NCBI GenBank assembly: GCA_013152535.1
Contig: JAADGE010000015.1
Span: 1-60,924, forward strand
DNA from: Chlorobiota bacterium
GTDB taxonomy: Bacteria; Bacteroidota; Bacteroidia; Bacteroidales; JAADGE01
Direction: 5' to 3'
DNA: 60,924 bases
Positions within the stretch are counted from its first letter, which is position 1; each line of letters opens with the position of its first letter. Below the pieces are notes generated by a model that saw only the letters and a list, made by a program, of their open reading frames with translations, was not told where the DNA came from and searched no databases. Both the position numbers and the translations under genes were made by a program. This document shows positions 37,539 through 47,137 of the stretch, piece after piece.

Positions 37539-40500
37539 ATGAGGTTTCTTTTTAAAAAATCAATAGGGATATTTGCAACAGTATTAATTTTATTTACAAT
37601 TCTGGTAATATCTTTCGGAAATAATACTTTTTCTTTCGATTCAATATTCAATATAAAAAGAAGTCCGAAATCTGATGCTCCGCATAATTTTACTTGTAAT
37701 GCTTGTCATATTACACATAACAGTCAGGGGATTTCATTAACATCTGTTCACGGTAATGCAAATCTTTGTATGAGTTGTCATAACCCGGTAGGGATTGCAA
37801 ATGCAAAACCTTTTTCAAATGCAGACAAAGCAACTCCGGGTTTTTCAGGTAATTCTCACGCATGGGATGTTCCTGCAATAAATATTCAGTATGAAGTCAA
37901 TCTTACAACAGATCCGGAAATGTTGAAACGTGTTGTCAATGATACTATTATTTGTTCAACATGTCATAATCAACATTCCCAAACATACACTCCTTTTTTA
38001 AGAGCTGATAATACCGGAGATGCGATGTGTAAAAACTGTCATGCGGCAAGAAATACAGGAAGATATATTGATGATAATATCAATAACAGAGGAAGTCATC
38101 CCGTGGGACTTATTTATGACGGTAGCGATCCTCGATTTTTCTCCTCACCGTCTGCTCCTTTACAAATTCCTGATTCTAAAATAGAATGTTCAAGTTGCCA
38201 TCAAATACATTATTCGGCGACAAATGACGGGAATTTATTGAGAACAACAAATGATGATAATCTGTGTAAAAGCTGCCATACATACACAGAACATATGTCT
38301 CTCGGTTGCAACAGTTGTCATCAAACACACAATCCGAACAAAACAAATATTTATCTGATAAAAGATACAATTAACACTCCGAACAGCGGAAGTGTTCCTG
38401 TTTTGTTTACTTCTACCACCGGAACAAATTCTTATGCCGACGGAGATACAGATTATAACGGAATCTGTGAAGCATGCCATACTGCTACTAAATATCATCG
38501 AAATAATTCCGGAGGAAATCACACACATCATGCGGGTACTGATTGTATCAGTTGTCATACTCACAAAAACAGCTTTTTGCATGGCGGCGATTGCCGAAAA
38601 TGTCACGGACATGATGCCGGTTATGAATACAAACCGGGACTTTATTGTGCCGGTAACGGAACTTTTCAAAGCCATTCTACTCATACAGAAATTGATACAG
38701 ATGATTTGATAGGACCGAATATCAACTGTGAAACATGCCATGATACTACGGATTTTCCTTATTTTAAATCCGGAATTGATACTAACGGTGATTCAAAAAT
38801 TGATTTATCTGAAACCGATGTCTGTGATAATTGTCATAGTTCGGGCGGTTTATTTGACGGAGTCAATGACAGTATATCAGGAGCAAAAAATAATTGGAAT
38901 GAGGGAATTTACAACGGTAATAATCTTCGTCCCGGAAAAAATAATTGGTGTGCAACTTGTCACGATTCAGACAGAGCAAGCAGCAATCAAGACGGAACAG
39001 GTGTTGCAGCGCCTGATGTTGCCGGAGATTCTTTAACCTACGGTTACTATTTTTCAGGGCACGGAAAAAATTTGATAATTAATTGTGTTGATTGTCATAA
39101 TCCGCGAGACAGACATTTGGACGGTAATTCAAGAACATATTCATACGTTGATTCAATAGCAAATAAAACAGGAGCAGAATATCGTGCAGGATACAGACTA
39201 ATTCAAATAAACGGAAATGAACCAATGCGAATTCCTTTGAATGATCCGTCAATAAATCAGTTAGATTCGGCAAATTTTCGACTATGTATTAAATGTCATG
39301 ATTGGGACAGTATTACAGACAATACATATCCGTTTTCAACAAACTTCAATCATTCCGGTCCGAATGCTGCTTATTCTTTCGGATACGGTGTAGCAACAGA
39401 AAGGAATGACCATTTATTTAATCATTTGAATTTTCAGGCACACGGACGAACTGAGCCGTATTGGGATTCCGATTGGGATTTTAATACAACAGCAATAGTT
39501 CCGAGCAGCCCTAATCCGGAAATTAACGGTTATGATTCATATATCACCTGTGTTACCTGTCATGATGTTCACGGAGGTAAGGCATTCGGCGGAAATACCG
39601 GGGGAAATATGATGCGCGACGGTCGCCTGCAGGGTAGGGAACCGGGTCTTAAATTTACTTATCTGATAGAAGCATCAGGAGGTTTGCCTATGGTAACATC
39701 AGTTGGTGCAAATAAAGAGAACAGTATCGGAGGTGTTATTCGCAGCGGTGTTGATTACAGAGCAGGATATAATGATGCTGTACCGCAATCAAATGCAATA
39801 TGCGGCGGGTGTCATTCAGAAACATATCCGACTACAGATGAATACGATGCTTCCGGAAACGGAGGAAACGGTTGTACACCTTGTCATACGTTTTCATCTT
39901 CTTCTAAATATTATATGGAATTTTACAGAACACCTAAACCTCTGAATTGTACACTTTGCCACAAACAACCGCCTGACGGAACAACTTTTCCTAATAAAGC
40001 AGGTTCACATGAGATGCATATGAGCAGTATAAACGGTCCCGGTATTTCTGATTGTTCTGTTTGTCATGCAAGTTCAGGTAATGTTACACATATTAATCAA
40101 ATTGCAAGTTTTGCTTCAGGTACAGATGTCAACGGAAACGGAAATATTGAACTGAGTGAAACTGATGTTTGTGATAATTGTCATAGTCCGGGTGGCACAT
40201 ATGATGGTGTAAATGATACAGTTATCGGAGCAAAAAATAATTGGCAAAACGGTGTTTATACGGGAAATGATTTAACTCCGGGAAAAGAAAAATGGTGTGC
40301 CGGTTGCCATGATGAAAATCCTGCTAACAGTAAAGTTGACGGATCCGGGGTTTTTGCACCTAAAGTTATCGGTAATGAAAGTGCTTCATATATTTACGGA
40401 ACCGGATACGGATTTTATAAAACAGGTCACGGACTCTCCTCCGCAGAATCTTATCCGGCAAGCGGCGGTGTTACAGCCGGAGCAGGTTTAACTTGTGGTG

Positions 40501-43445
40501 ATTGTCATGATTATACCTTGGCTCATATTGATAATATTACAAGAACATTTGATGACGGAAATATCAGTACAACAGACCCTAGTGTATATCGTCTCGGTTA
40601 TCGTTTGAAATTAGTCGGAGGTCTTAATCCTATGCAAATTCCTTTACCTCTGAATACGGTTCCTTTAAATAACAGTGATCAGTTCAGACTGTGTTACAGT
40701 TGTCATGATTCCGGACCGTTTATAAATTCCGGAAATATGAATACAAATCTTGTTACAGACGGAATAAATAGACACGAATATCATCTCAGGTTCAATCAAT
40801 TACGTTATTCTTCAGACTGGGATGGTGTTTATAACAGCAGAATAACTTGTGTTTCTTGTCATAATGTACATGGTTCGCGATATTTAGCTATGGTTCGCGA
40901 CGGTGAATTAATTGATAGCTTTCCCGGATTACAAATCTGGTATAACAATGATGCTATAACTTCATATAATACCTCTAATCCCGTTCCTCCGAATCCGGAG
41001 AACGTTACGTTAGCAGCAAGTACGGGTACTGTTTGGATTGGCAGAAGTTCAAGTAATCTGTGCTCTCATTGTCATAACAACGGAAATACAACACCGGAAT
41101 ACAGAAATCCGTTTCAGGATGTAAATATTGCTCCTTGGCTTGAATGGGTCGGCGATTTAGATTTTGAAAATGACGGTGTTAATCCTGATTCTGCAAAAGC
41201 CCGTTCCGATTTTCTTTTCAGAGTAAACTATTATGATAAGAATAATGATTTTCCGTCTGTATATCAGCTGCTTGTTGATACAAACGGTGACGGAATAACG
41301 GACTCGCTTGATATGACCGTTCAAGTAGGAGATAATAATTTTACCGACGGCAGTGTCTATTCCGTTGCAGAAAATATTGCTCGACCTTCAGGCGGTTCAG
41401 GAAATATAGATTATAAATTTTACTTTGTTTCAACTGATTCTGTTGCTGTCGGAGAACCTGTAATTAATCACCAATTTTATGTAAATAATAATCCCCCTGT
41501 GTTGTCCTGGTCCGGTAATTTATTTTTTGAATCTGACGGAATTAAACCTAATACAGGACCTCCCGGGAATTTTGATTTTGAAGTTGTATATACCGATATT
41601 GATGGTGATAATCCGTCAACAATGAATTTAATTATTGACGATGTTCTGCCGGGTTACACTATGACAGCAGGAGCAGGAAGTGTTGTTTCGGGACAAATAT
41701 ACACCACAACGGTATCAATTGTAAATCCGGGTAATCATACTTATCGTTTTGCAGCTGTTGATAATGCAACATGGGGAGATACTGCAAAATTAGAGACTGA
41801 GCCTGTGTCTGATCAATCATTTACAGTTACGAATACTTCTAATAATATTCCGACACTTGATTATGAAACCGGCTCTTGTTTCACAAAAAGTGTAATGCCT
41901 GTAAAAGGTCCTGTCGGCGGAGATTATGATTTTAATGTTGTTTATACTGATTTAGACAATGAGGCTCCGGCAATTATAAAAGTAATTGTTGATGGTGTCA
42001 ATGAATATCCTCTTTCTACTGTAAGCGGGAGTATTCTGACAGGTATGACATACGGCACAACAATACAAATAAATACAGCGGGTGAGCATTCATATTATTT
42101 TTATGCTGATGACGGAACTGATGTTGCAACAGGAACTCCGACAATTGTAAACGGTGATACATTAACAGTAATTAATGCTCTGAAAGTGAAATTAAATGAT
42201 ACACGTTCCGGATGGTACGGATCAATACAAGCAGCCATTGATGCCTTTTCCGATACTATAATAATGGTTTATCCGGATATTTATAATGAGAAACTCAGTT
42301 TTTTAGGTACAGGTGATGATAAAATAACTTTGGAAGCAGTTTGCGGACCGGAAAATACCGTAATAGACTCAACCGGAAACACAATTTTTATACAGAATGT
42401 ACCTGCTTATACAAAAATAATAGGATTTTCAATTACCGGCGGAACAAACGGTATTTATATAAATAACGGCAAGACTGAAATTACGGATTGTATTATCAGA
42501 AATAATACGGAAAGGGGCATTAATTCAAGTAATCCCGGAAATATTCTGACAGTTACAAATACGATTGTCAGAAATAATAATGATAACGGTTTAAGTGCAA
42601 ATATTTACGGAGCAGGAATATTTTTTAACGGTGGTACATCACATACGATAAGCGGTTGTGTTATTAAAAATAATCATGCATCAGAGAGAGGCGGAGGTAT
42701 TTATGCACAAAATATAAGTACGGGAGCTGTTACTTTATTTAATACTGAAATTTCTGATAATATTTCTGACAATGCAGGGGGAGGAATAGGTGTTAATGCC
42801 GCAAATGTTATTATTGACAGATGTAAAATAATCTCCAATACTGCTGCTGGAATTAGCGTCGGAGGAGGATTATTTGCTCAGGGAACAGGCTCTTCTGTTG
42901 ATATAAAAAATAGTATTTTTGCTGATAATACAGGAACTGACGGTGCAGGATTTTGGTTTAATTCAGGATTGATTATTTCAATTGCAAATTCTGTATTTGA
43001 AGGGAATGCAACCTCCGATTTAGTAGGAGGCAGAGGCGGTGCATTATATTCTAACGGCAGTAACTCGACTATAACTAATTGTATATTCTGGAATAATACT
43101 GCCGGGAGCAATTACCAAACCGGACACAATTGTTATGTGCATCAGTCAGGATCCGTTTTTATTTTTTCTTATTGTGATTTAGTAAATAATGATGCTATGT
43201 TGTCCGGCAGCGGAACATTTAATGTTGATATAACAAATATCGGTTCTGACCCGCGATTTCAGGATGTAAATATCGGAGATTATCGTCTTAAATCAATTTC
43301 GCCCTGTATTGATTCAGGAACTTCAGCAGGTGCACCTGTTTATGATATTAACGGACAAGTTCGCGGAATTGACGGCAGAGGAGACGGAAAAGTTACCGGA
43401 GATTTGTCTGATTATGATATCGGAGCATATGAATATATTCCGTAA
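37539..43445 (+). CDS. Giant multiheme cytochrome MHC2 (26 hemes) with Ig-like and beta-helix domains
   Basis: 1968 residues, exported by an N-terminal signal/anchor. I count 26 CXXCH sites between about residues 50 and 1180. The first 370 residues closely match MHC1. A block of about 200 residues is repeated: DVCDNCHSSGGLFDGVNDSI near 428 and DVCDNCHSPGGTYDGVNDTV near 875. Each copy is followed by GAKNNW, a WCA(T/G)CHD heme and an NCVDCH/LTCGDCH heme. After the hemes come three Ig-like repeats (about 1195-1545; PWLEWVGDLDFENDGVNPDS and relatives). A right-handed beta-helix follows (about 1550-1960; GGIYAQNISTGAV, GGGIGVNAANV), ending DIGAYEYIP. No T9SS tail. This combines an electron wire with an adhesin-like stalk; a terminator follows. 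Confidence 0.88.
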   Translation: MRFLFKKSIGIFATVLILFTILVISFGNNTFSFDSIFNIKRSPKSDAPHNFTCNACHITHNSQGISLTSVHGNANLCMSCHNPVGIANAKPFSNADKATPGFSGNSHAWDVPAINIQYEVNLTTDPEMLKRVVNDTIICSTCHNQHSQTYTPFLRADNTGDAMCKNCHAARNTGRYIDDNINNRGSHPVGLIYDGSDPRFFSSPSAPLQIPDSKIECSSCHQIHYSATNDGNLLRTTNDDNLCKSCHTYTEHMSLGCNSCHQTHNPNKTNIYLIKDTINTPNSGSVPVLFTSTTGTNSYADGDTDYNGICEACHTATKYHRNNSGGNHTHHAGTDCISCHTHKNSFLHGGDCRKCHGHDAGYEYKPGLYCAGNGTFQSHSTHTEIDTDDLIGPNINCETCHDTTDFPYFKSGIDTNGDSKIDLSETDVCDNCHSSGGLFDGVNDSISGAKNNWNEGIYNGNNLRPGKNNWCATCHDSDRASSNQDGTGVAAPDVAGDSLTYGYYFSGHGKNLIINCVDCHNPRDRHLDGNSRTYSYVDSIANKTGAEYRAGYRLIQINGNEPMRIPLNDPSINQLDSANFRLCIKCHDWDSITDNTYPFSTNFNHSGPNAAYSFGYGVATERNDHLFNHLNFQAHGRTEPYWDSDWDFNTTAIVPSSPNPEINGYDSYITCVTCHDVHGGKAFGGNTGGNMMRDGRLQGREPGLKFTYLIEASGGLPMVTSVGANKENSIGGVIRSGVDYRAGYNDAVPQSNAICGGCHSETYPTTDEYDASGNGGNGCTPCHTFSSSSKYYMEFYRTPKPLNCTLCHKQPPDGTTFPNKAGSHEMHMSSINGPGISDCSVCHASSGNVTHINQIASFASGTDVNGNGNIELSETDVCDNCHSPGGTYDGVNDTVIGAKNNWQNGVYTGNDLTPGKEKWCAGCHDENPANSKVDGSGVFAPKVIGNESASYIYGTGYGFYKTGHGLSSAESYPASGGVTAGAGLTCGDCHDYTLAHIDNITRTFDDGNISTTDPSVYRLGYRLKLVGGLNPMQIPLPLNTVPLNNSDQFRLCYSCHDSGPFINSGNMNTNLVTDGINRHEYHLRFNQLRYSSDWDGVYNSRITCVSCHNVHGSRYLAMVRDGELIDSFPGLQIWYNNDAITSYNTSNPVPPNPENVTLAASTGTVWIGRSSSNLCSHCHNNGNTTPEYRNPFQDVNIAPWLEWVGDLDFENDGVNPDSAKARSDFLFRVNYYDKNNDFPSVYQLLVDTNGDGITDSLDMTVQVGDNNFTDGSVYSVAENIARPSGGSGNIDYKFYFVSTDSVAVGEPVINHQFYVNNNPPVLSWSGNLFFESDGIKPNTGPPGNFDFEVVYTDIDGDNPSTMNLIIDDVLPGYTMTAGAGSVVSGQIYTTTVSIVNPGNHTYRFAAVDNATWGDTAKLETEPVSDQSFTVTNTSNNIPTLDYETGSCFTKSVMPVKGPVGGDYDFNVVYTDLDNEAPAIIKVIVDGVNEYPLSTVSGSILTGMTYGTTIQINTAGEHSYYFYADDGTDVATGTPTIVNGDTLTVINALKVKLNDTRSGWYGSIQAAIDAFSDTIIMVYPDIYNEKLSFLGTGDDKITLEAVCGPENTVIDSTGNTIFIQNVPAYTKIIGFSITGGTNGIYINNGKTEITDCIIRNNTERGINSSNPGNILTVTNTIVRNNNDNGLSANIYGAGIFFNGGTSHTISGCVIKNNHASERGGGIYAQNISTGAVTLFNTEISDNISDNAGGGIGVNAANVIIDRCKIISNTAAGISVGGGLFAQGTGSSVDIKNSIFADNTGTDGAGFWFNSGLIISIANSVFEGNATSDLVGGRGGALYSNGSNSTITNCIFWNNTAGSNYQTGHNCYVHQSGSVFIFSYCDLVNNDAMLSGSGTFNVDITNIGSDPRFQDVNIGDYRLKSISPCIDSGTSAGAPVYDINGQVRGIDGRGDGKVTGDLSDYDIGAYEYIP

Positions 43446-43560
43446 GATAAGAAGTGATAATTTAAAACAAATAAAAACAGCAATATACTTGGTAAATGAA
43501 TAAAGTGCTGAATATTCGATTCGTGATATAGAGAGATTCACAATAGTGTGCACTACCTTT

Positions 43561-43590
43561 AAAAAAAACCGGCTATTAGCCGGTTTTTTT
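43561..43590. terminator. Bidirectional terminator between MHC2 and the hexaheme gene
   Basis: An A-rich left arm and CCGGC pair with GCCGG and a T-rich right arm around loop TATTA, with A and T tracts on both sides. It serves the two convergent operons. Confidence 0.85.
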
Positions 43591-43608
43591 AAATTTATAA
43601 CAAATTTT

Positions 43609-44583
43609 CTATGGGAGTGATGCTATAGATGCAGTAATTAAAGTTTCTGCATAAGGCGGGTTATGAATCCCGTCACTTCCGTCATTTAGAATTATTTCAT
43701 AATTCCACCATGCTTTGTAAACGACTGAACTATAATGCCCCGGAAATGTTGCACCGGCAGCATCTAAAATACCGGCTGCTTTCAATTTTCCTTCTAAGGT
43801 TGCTAAATTAGTTTCCATTTCAGTTTTATAACCGTTATAGTCAAAATCTGTCGGTACTGTATGACATTGAGTACAATTCTCGTTATTAGGACGGAATGTA
43901 TGTCCTCCTTCAGTATAACCTGCAGTTGCATTTCCCATATGGCACGTAGTACAACCGGCTGTTTTGTGTGTATGAGCAGTACCGGAAATTGTTCCGCCAA
44001 TACCTAACAATATTGCTGATTGCGGTCCATGATGCGGTCCGGCATAAGGGCTGTTAACATAATAGTCTCCGGCTGTTTCATCCCAGTAACTTTCCCAATT
44101 TCTTCTTGGTTGGTGACAAGCAATACAGGCATTGCCGTTATTGCCGAGATCCATTAAAGTTGTATCAACAATAGAATAGGATCCTCCGGGAAGTCTCAGT
44201 GCATCATCTTGAGGTTCAAATGTTTTGTGTCCGCTGTGACATGCACTGCAGCCGATGTTAGTTCCCGGAATTTCGGGATAAGCTAAAGTTGTATCTATTC
44301 CCAAATCAAGGTGTTCAATAAAACCTGCTCCTGAATGACATCTTGCACATTCGTTTCTTCCGCCTGCATATCCGACATAAGTGCCGATACCGTGGGCAGA
44401 TGTATTCCATTGTGCGGTTACAGAATCCATATGGGTTTGAGTGTGGCATTGAAGACAGGTAACATTCCCGTCAACACCGTCTGTTCCGTCTGTACCTGCC
44501 GGTCCCATAGGTCCTTCTTTTGTGCATTGAGTCATAAGAACTCCAAGTGCAATAATTACAAAGTAAATCCTTAGTTTTTTCAT
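43609..44583 (-). CDS. Hexaheme c-type cytochrome lipoprotein with collagen-like linker
   Basis: 324 residues. Lipobox LMTQC (Cys20), then a short collagen-like Gly-X-Y run (GPMGPAGTDGTDGVDG, residues 24-39). Six CXXCH sites follow: CLQCH, CARCH, CSACH, CIACH, CTTCH and CTQCH. SGHKTFEPQDDALRLPGGSY and ATFPGHYSSVVYKAWWNYEI-like segments suggest a penta/octaheme-reductase-like helical fold, but I cannot identify a catalytic heme. Last gene of a three-gene minus-strand operon with the DUF5777 barrel and a monoheme lipoprotein. Probably an outer-membrane or periplasmic electron carrier or oxidoreductase. Confidence 0.82.
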   Translation of the reverse strand: MKKLRIYFVIIALGVLMTQCTKEGPMGPAGTDGTDGVDGNVTCLQCHTQTHMDSVTAQWNTSAHGIGTYVGYAGGRNECARCHSGAGFIEHLDLGIDTTLAYPEIPGTNIGCSACHSGHKTFEPQDDALRLPGGSYSIVDTTLMDLGNNGNACIACHQPRRNWESYWDETAGDYYVNSPYAGPHHGPQSAILLGIGGTISGTAHTHKTAGCTTCHMGNATAGYTEGGHTFRPNNENCTQCHTVPTDFDYNGYKTEMETNLATLEGKLKAAGILDAAGATFPGHYSSVVYKAWWNYEIILNDGSDGIHNPPYAETLITASIASLP

Positions 44584-44623
44584 TTTTATTTAGTTTATAT
44601 GATTTAATTGATTAAATATATAT

Positions 44624-45502
44624 TTAATAAAATCTGACTGTAATATTAAAACCTAAAAGCCAATCACCTTGCGTTAAATCATTTAGGTTATAAGCGATAT
44701 TTTTTTGGATGATGATATTTTTATATTGAGCAGCAAAAACTTGAAATGTGTGTGTGCCTGTTGAAATTTCAATGCCCAAAGCATAATTCGGTTTTGGTGT
44801 GTAATCTGCTTGATAATATCTGATAAGGGATGTTAGCGGAATCGGTTGGTCATATTCTGCAATTATTGAAAGTTCATTATAAACTATAAATCTGCCGCCT
44901 ACCGAAATTCCTAAATAATCATTTTGTTTTACAGAATCTACAGAGTTAAAATGAGCATAACCGCCTGCAGTTTGAAAAGATAATTTGTCTGAAAATTTTC
45001 TGCCGATAATAATTTGATTAAAATAGGATAAACGATACGTAAATTTATAGTCAGCTCCAAATACGTCTTTGTTTCTTGCATCTAAAACTACATTGCCGAA
45101 ATAGCTTACTGAAACCGGCATACTTCCGGATTTGGTTTGCGTGAAAATATTATATTTCCAGAGCAATTCCTGCATTTTATTATCTTTTTCTGTTCCCAAT
45201 CCTACCATTATCTTATCCGTTATGCCGTAGTTTACACCGACACGTATATTCGAAGGGGCATATATTCCGAATAAATCAGATATTTGAGTTATTTTTCCGA
45301 ATCTGTGATTAATAATTAATTCTGTTAACCCTTTTTCGGGGGTAACAACAGTCTGGTTGTCAATTAACTGAGAGCAACCCCAAGGAGAATCTATGGGACT
45401 GTTATCAGGTTTGTCCTGAGCTTGTGCGGTTCCCGATAATAATACAGAAAATGTAATAAGTATTAAAATACGATAAGTTAAATTATTTGCTATATTTTTC
45501 AT
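44624..45502 (-). CDS. DUF5777 family outer-membrane beta-barrel protein
   Basis: 292 residues with a signal peptide (ILITFSVLLSGTAQAQ). The body alternates short amphipathic strands, and the C-terminus ends in Phe-Tyr (LGFNITVRFY), as outer-membrane barrels do. ELIINHRFGKITQISDLFGI and the GVNYGITDKIMVGLGTEKDN region are typical of DUF5777, a Bacteroidota family often beside cytochromes. It lies between the monoheme and hexaheme lipoprotein genes, gaps 12 and 40 bases. It may position the cytochromes at the outer membrane; no channel function is proven. Confidence 0.82.
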   Translation of the reverse strand: MKNIANNLTYRILILITFSVLLSGTAQAQDKPDNSPIDSPWGCSQLIDNQTVVTPEKGLTELIINHRFGKITQISDLFGIYAPSNIRVGVNYGITDKIMVGLGTEKDNKMQELLWKYNIFTQTKSGSMPVSVSYFGNVVLDARNKDVFGADYKFTYRLSYFNQIIIGRKFSDKLSFQTAGGYAHFNSVDSVKQNDYLGISVGGRFIVYNELSIIAEYDQPIPLTSLIRYYQADYTPKPNYALGIEISTGTHTFQVFAAQYKNIIIQKNIAYNLNDLTQGDWLLGFNITVRFY

Positions 45503-45514
45503 AATTCTTAATTT

Positions 45515-45901
45515 TTAATTGTTTAATGCACCTTGTTGCAACCAAGTCAGTAATAAATTCATTTCGCTTTGAGAGAATGTACCGCTCGGACTCGGATGTT
45601 GATCATCGTGCAGCCGAGTATAAATACCGCTTTTTTCGGGGTCCGAAGTGTTTATATAACCGCCGTTAACTAAACTTTCATAAGACTTATCAGCTGTAAG
45701 ATAGGGCGATTGATTAGCATGACAAGAAATACATTTGGAGTCAAATATCGGTTGAATGTCAGCAGAAAAACTAATTGTATCTGTTAAATTCCCGGGTACT
45801 GCTTTTACCGGCTCAATTTTATGCCATTGGCATGACCAGACACTTATACTAATTACAAAAAAAGTAAAAAGCATAATCCGTATGTTACGTTTTTTTTTCA
45901 T
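45515..45901 (-). CDS. Monoheme cytochrome c lipoprotein
   Basis: 128 residues. Signal with Cys24 after VWS, so a likely lipoprotein. One heme site, FDSKCISCHANQSPYLT (Cys57, Cys60, His61), in the FSADIQPIFDSKCISCH context of small class I-like cytochromes used by Bacteroidota and Planctomycetes. The C-terminal helix FSQSEMNLLLTWLQQGA offers a Met as possible second ligand. First gene of the minus-strand operon. Likely a small electron shuttle. Confidence 0.85.
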   Translation of the reverse strand: MKKKRNIRIMLFTFFVISISVWSCQWHKIEPVKAVPGNLTDTISFSADIQPIFDSKCISCHANQSPYLTADKSYESLVNGGYINTSDPEKSGIYTRLHDDQHPSPSGTFSQSEMNLLLTWLQQGALNN

Positions 45902-45951
45902 TTTTTATAAATTAAAATAATTAAGTTATGTTATAAATTCAACTTAATAAT

Positions 45952-45966
45952 TCAAATTATGAACCT
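45952..45966 (-). promoter_or_regulatory. Weak sigma54-like element before the monoheme-DUF5777-hexaheme operon (site E)
   Basis: Minus strand TAGGTTCATAATTTGA: GG-N10-GA, 52 bases before the ATG. It resembles site B but lacks both C and T at the last -12 base. A second GG-N10-GC match lies at 46129-46142, further from the gene. Which is used, if any, is unclear. Confidence 0.3.
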
Positions 45967-46272
45967 AAATAATGAAGTATATCAGATTATTACAATTTGA
46001 AATGAAGTTTTATTATCTGCTGATACTGACTCTTAAAGCAGTATTTCATATAAAACAAACCTATGATATTGGGATTCCGACAGTGAGATATGCAGAATCA
46101 GTGAGATGGAAGATTAATGCAGCTGAATGTCCGTTTTAAAATCTGAAGAAATTATTGATTAATATATGTTACAAAACAATGCTTTTATGCAAGAATATAT
46201 GTGATATTCAGTAATATGTTAGGCGGCATATTATTATTGCAAATTATTTTACTGTCAGTAATAAATCAGAAT

Positions 46273-46307
46273 GGGTTATATGACCGGCCTTTTAGGGTTA
46301 TATGCCC
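46273..46307. promoter_or_regulatory. Paired 22-bp-spaced operator (UAS 2)
   Basis: GGGTTATATGACC at 46273-46285 and GGGTTATATGCCC at 46295-46307, offset exactly 22 bp. It is the clearest copy of the element also seen at 11310-11344 and 52807-52841. It lies 372-406 bp upstream of the minus-strand operon starting at 45901. The rest of the 45902-46452 gap holds only the weak promoter candidates and a terminator. Confidence 0.6.
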
Positions 46308-46395
46308 TGGTGTTAAGAGTTGAATTGAAGAGCTTTTTATTAATAACTTGAGCTTGATATAATATTTCTGTGAGAAAAAGCTAAATTATTAAAAT

Positions 46396-46432
46396 AAAAA
46401 AATAAGCTTACATTTTACAAGCTTATTTTTTT
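46396..46432. terminator. Terminator after the c554-like tetraheme gene
   Basis: A-rich arm ending TAAGCTT pairs with AAGCTTA and a T-rich arm around a 9-base loop. A and T tracts flank it on both strands. On the minus strand it ends the 46453-46950 gene. Confidence 0.75.
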
Positions 46433-46452
46433 ATTATTGATAAAAATGAATT

Positions 46453-46950
46453 TTATTTTTTCAAAGGATTCTCATGTGCAATTTTTGCATAATATTCTTT
46501 AAAATTAAATTCCTTATAATTAGGACTTTCTTCATTATGACATCTTTTACATACTGCTTCATTAGGGATTGTTAATCCTTTAGTTTTAGCAAGTTCCAAA
46601 TTTTTCATAACTGACATGCTTTTATATGCACTTCCCGGTCCGTGACATCCTTCACAGGAAACGCCTTCTGCTTTTTTAATTGTCAGAACTAAGCTTTGAT
46701 CAACAGAAGCAGCTGTCGAATGGCATTTTAAACATTTAGGATTGGTTGCGTCATCACCTTTAAGAGATTTCATAGCATTAGCATGAGGACCGGCAAGCCA
46801 TTTACTGTATTGGGCACCTGCTGACGGTTTGTTGTGACACATTTTACATTTTGTTGCTCCGACATATTTATTTTGTGCCACAGCAGAGTTTCCCAGAAAT
46901 AAAAATAATCCGAGAGCAAGTAATAATTTACTGAACATTACGTTTTTCAT
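46453..46950 (-). CDS. Tetraheme cytochrome c554-like protein
   Basis: 165 residues with a cleavable signal (FLFLGNSAVAQ). Four heme sites: CKMCH, CLKCH, CEGCH and CKRCH. The segments ATKCKMCHNKPSAGAQYSKW, AEGVSCEGCHGPGSAYKS and NEAVCKRCHNEESPNYKEFN match the cytochrome c554 / periplasmic multiheme family. It is soluble, so probably a periplasmic electron carrier between inner and outer membranes. Transcribed alone (terminator behind, sigma54-like site C in front), divergent from NHL3. Confidence 0.87.
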   Translation of the reverse strand: MKNVMFSKLLLALGLFLFLGNSAVAQNKYVGATKCKMCHNKPSAGAQYSKWLAGPHANAMKSLKGDDATNPKCLKCHSTAASVDQSLVLTIKKAEGVSCEGCHGPGSAYKSMSVMKNLELAKTKGLTIPNEAVCKRCHNEESPNYKEFNFKEYYAKIAHENPLKK

Positions 46951-47007
46951 TTTTTAAAATTTATGATTTAACAAAGTATAATTAATTTCAATTTAATCAA
47001 ATATCAA

Positions 47008-47023
47008 ACAAATAATGTACCAA
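47008..47023 (-). promoter_or_regulatory. Sigma54-like promoter of the c554-like gene (site C)
   Basis: Minus strand TTGGTACATTATTTGT: GG, exactly 10 bases, GT. The -12 G is 59 bases before the ATG, nearly the spacing of sites A and B. Confidence 0.5.
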
Positions 47024-47137
47024 CAATAAAATAAAAATATTTTCAATATTTAAAAATAATTTGTATTCAAGAAAACTTTAATTATCTGTTTAATTGTTGT
47101 TATTTTGCTTTTTTCAACTTTAATAATTATTTTTTTT

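Noticed and set aside
38235-38741. A 168-codon minus-strand frame inside MHC2
   Set aside because: It is antisense to heme-rich coding sequence; it has no domain, and its composition mirrors the repeated CXXCH codons.
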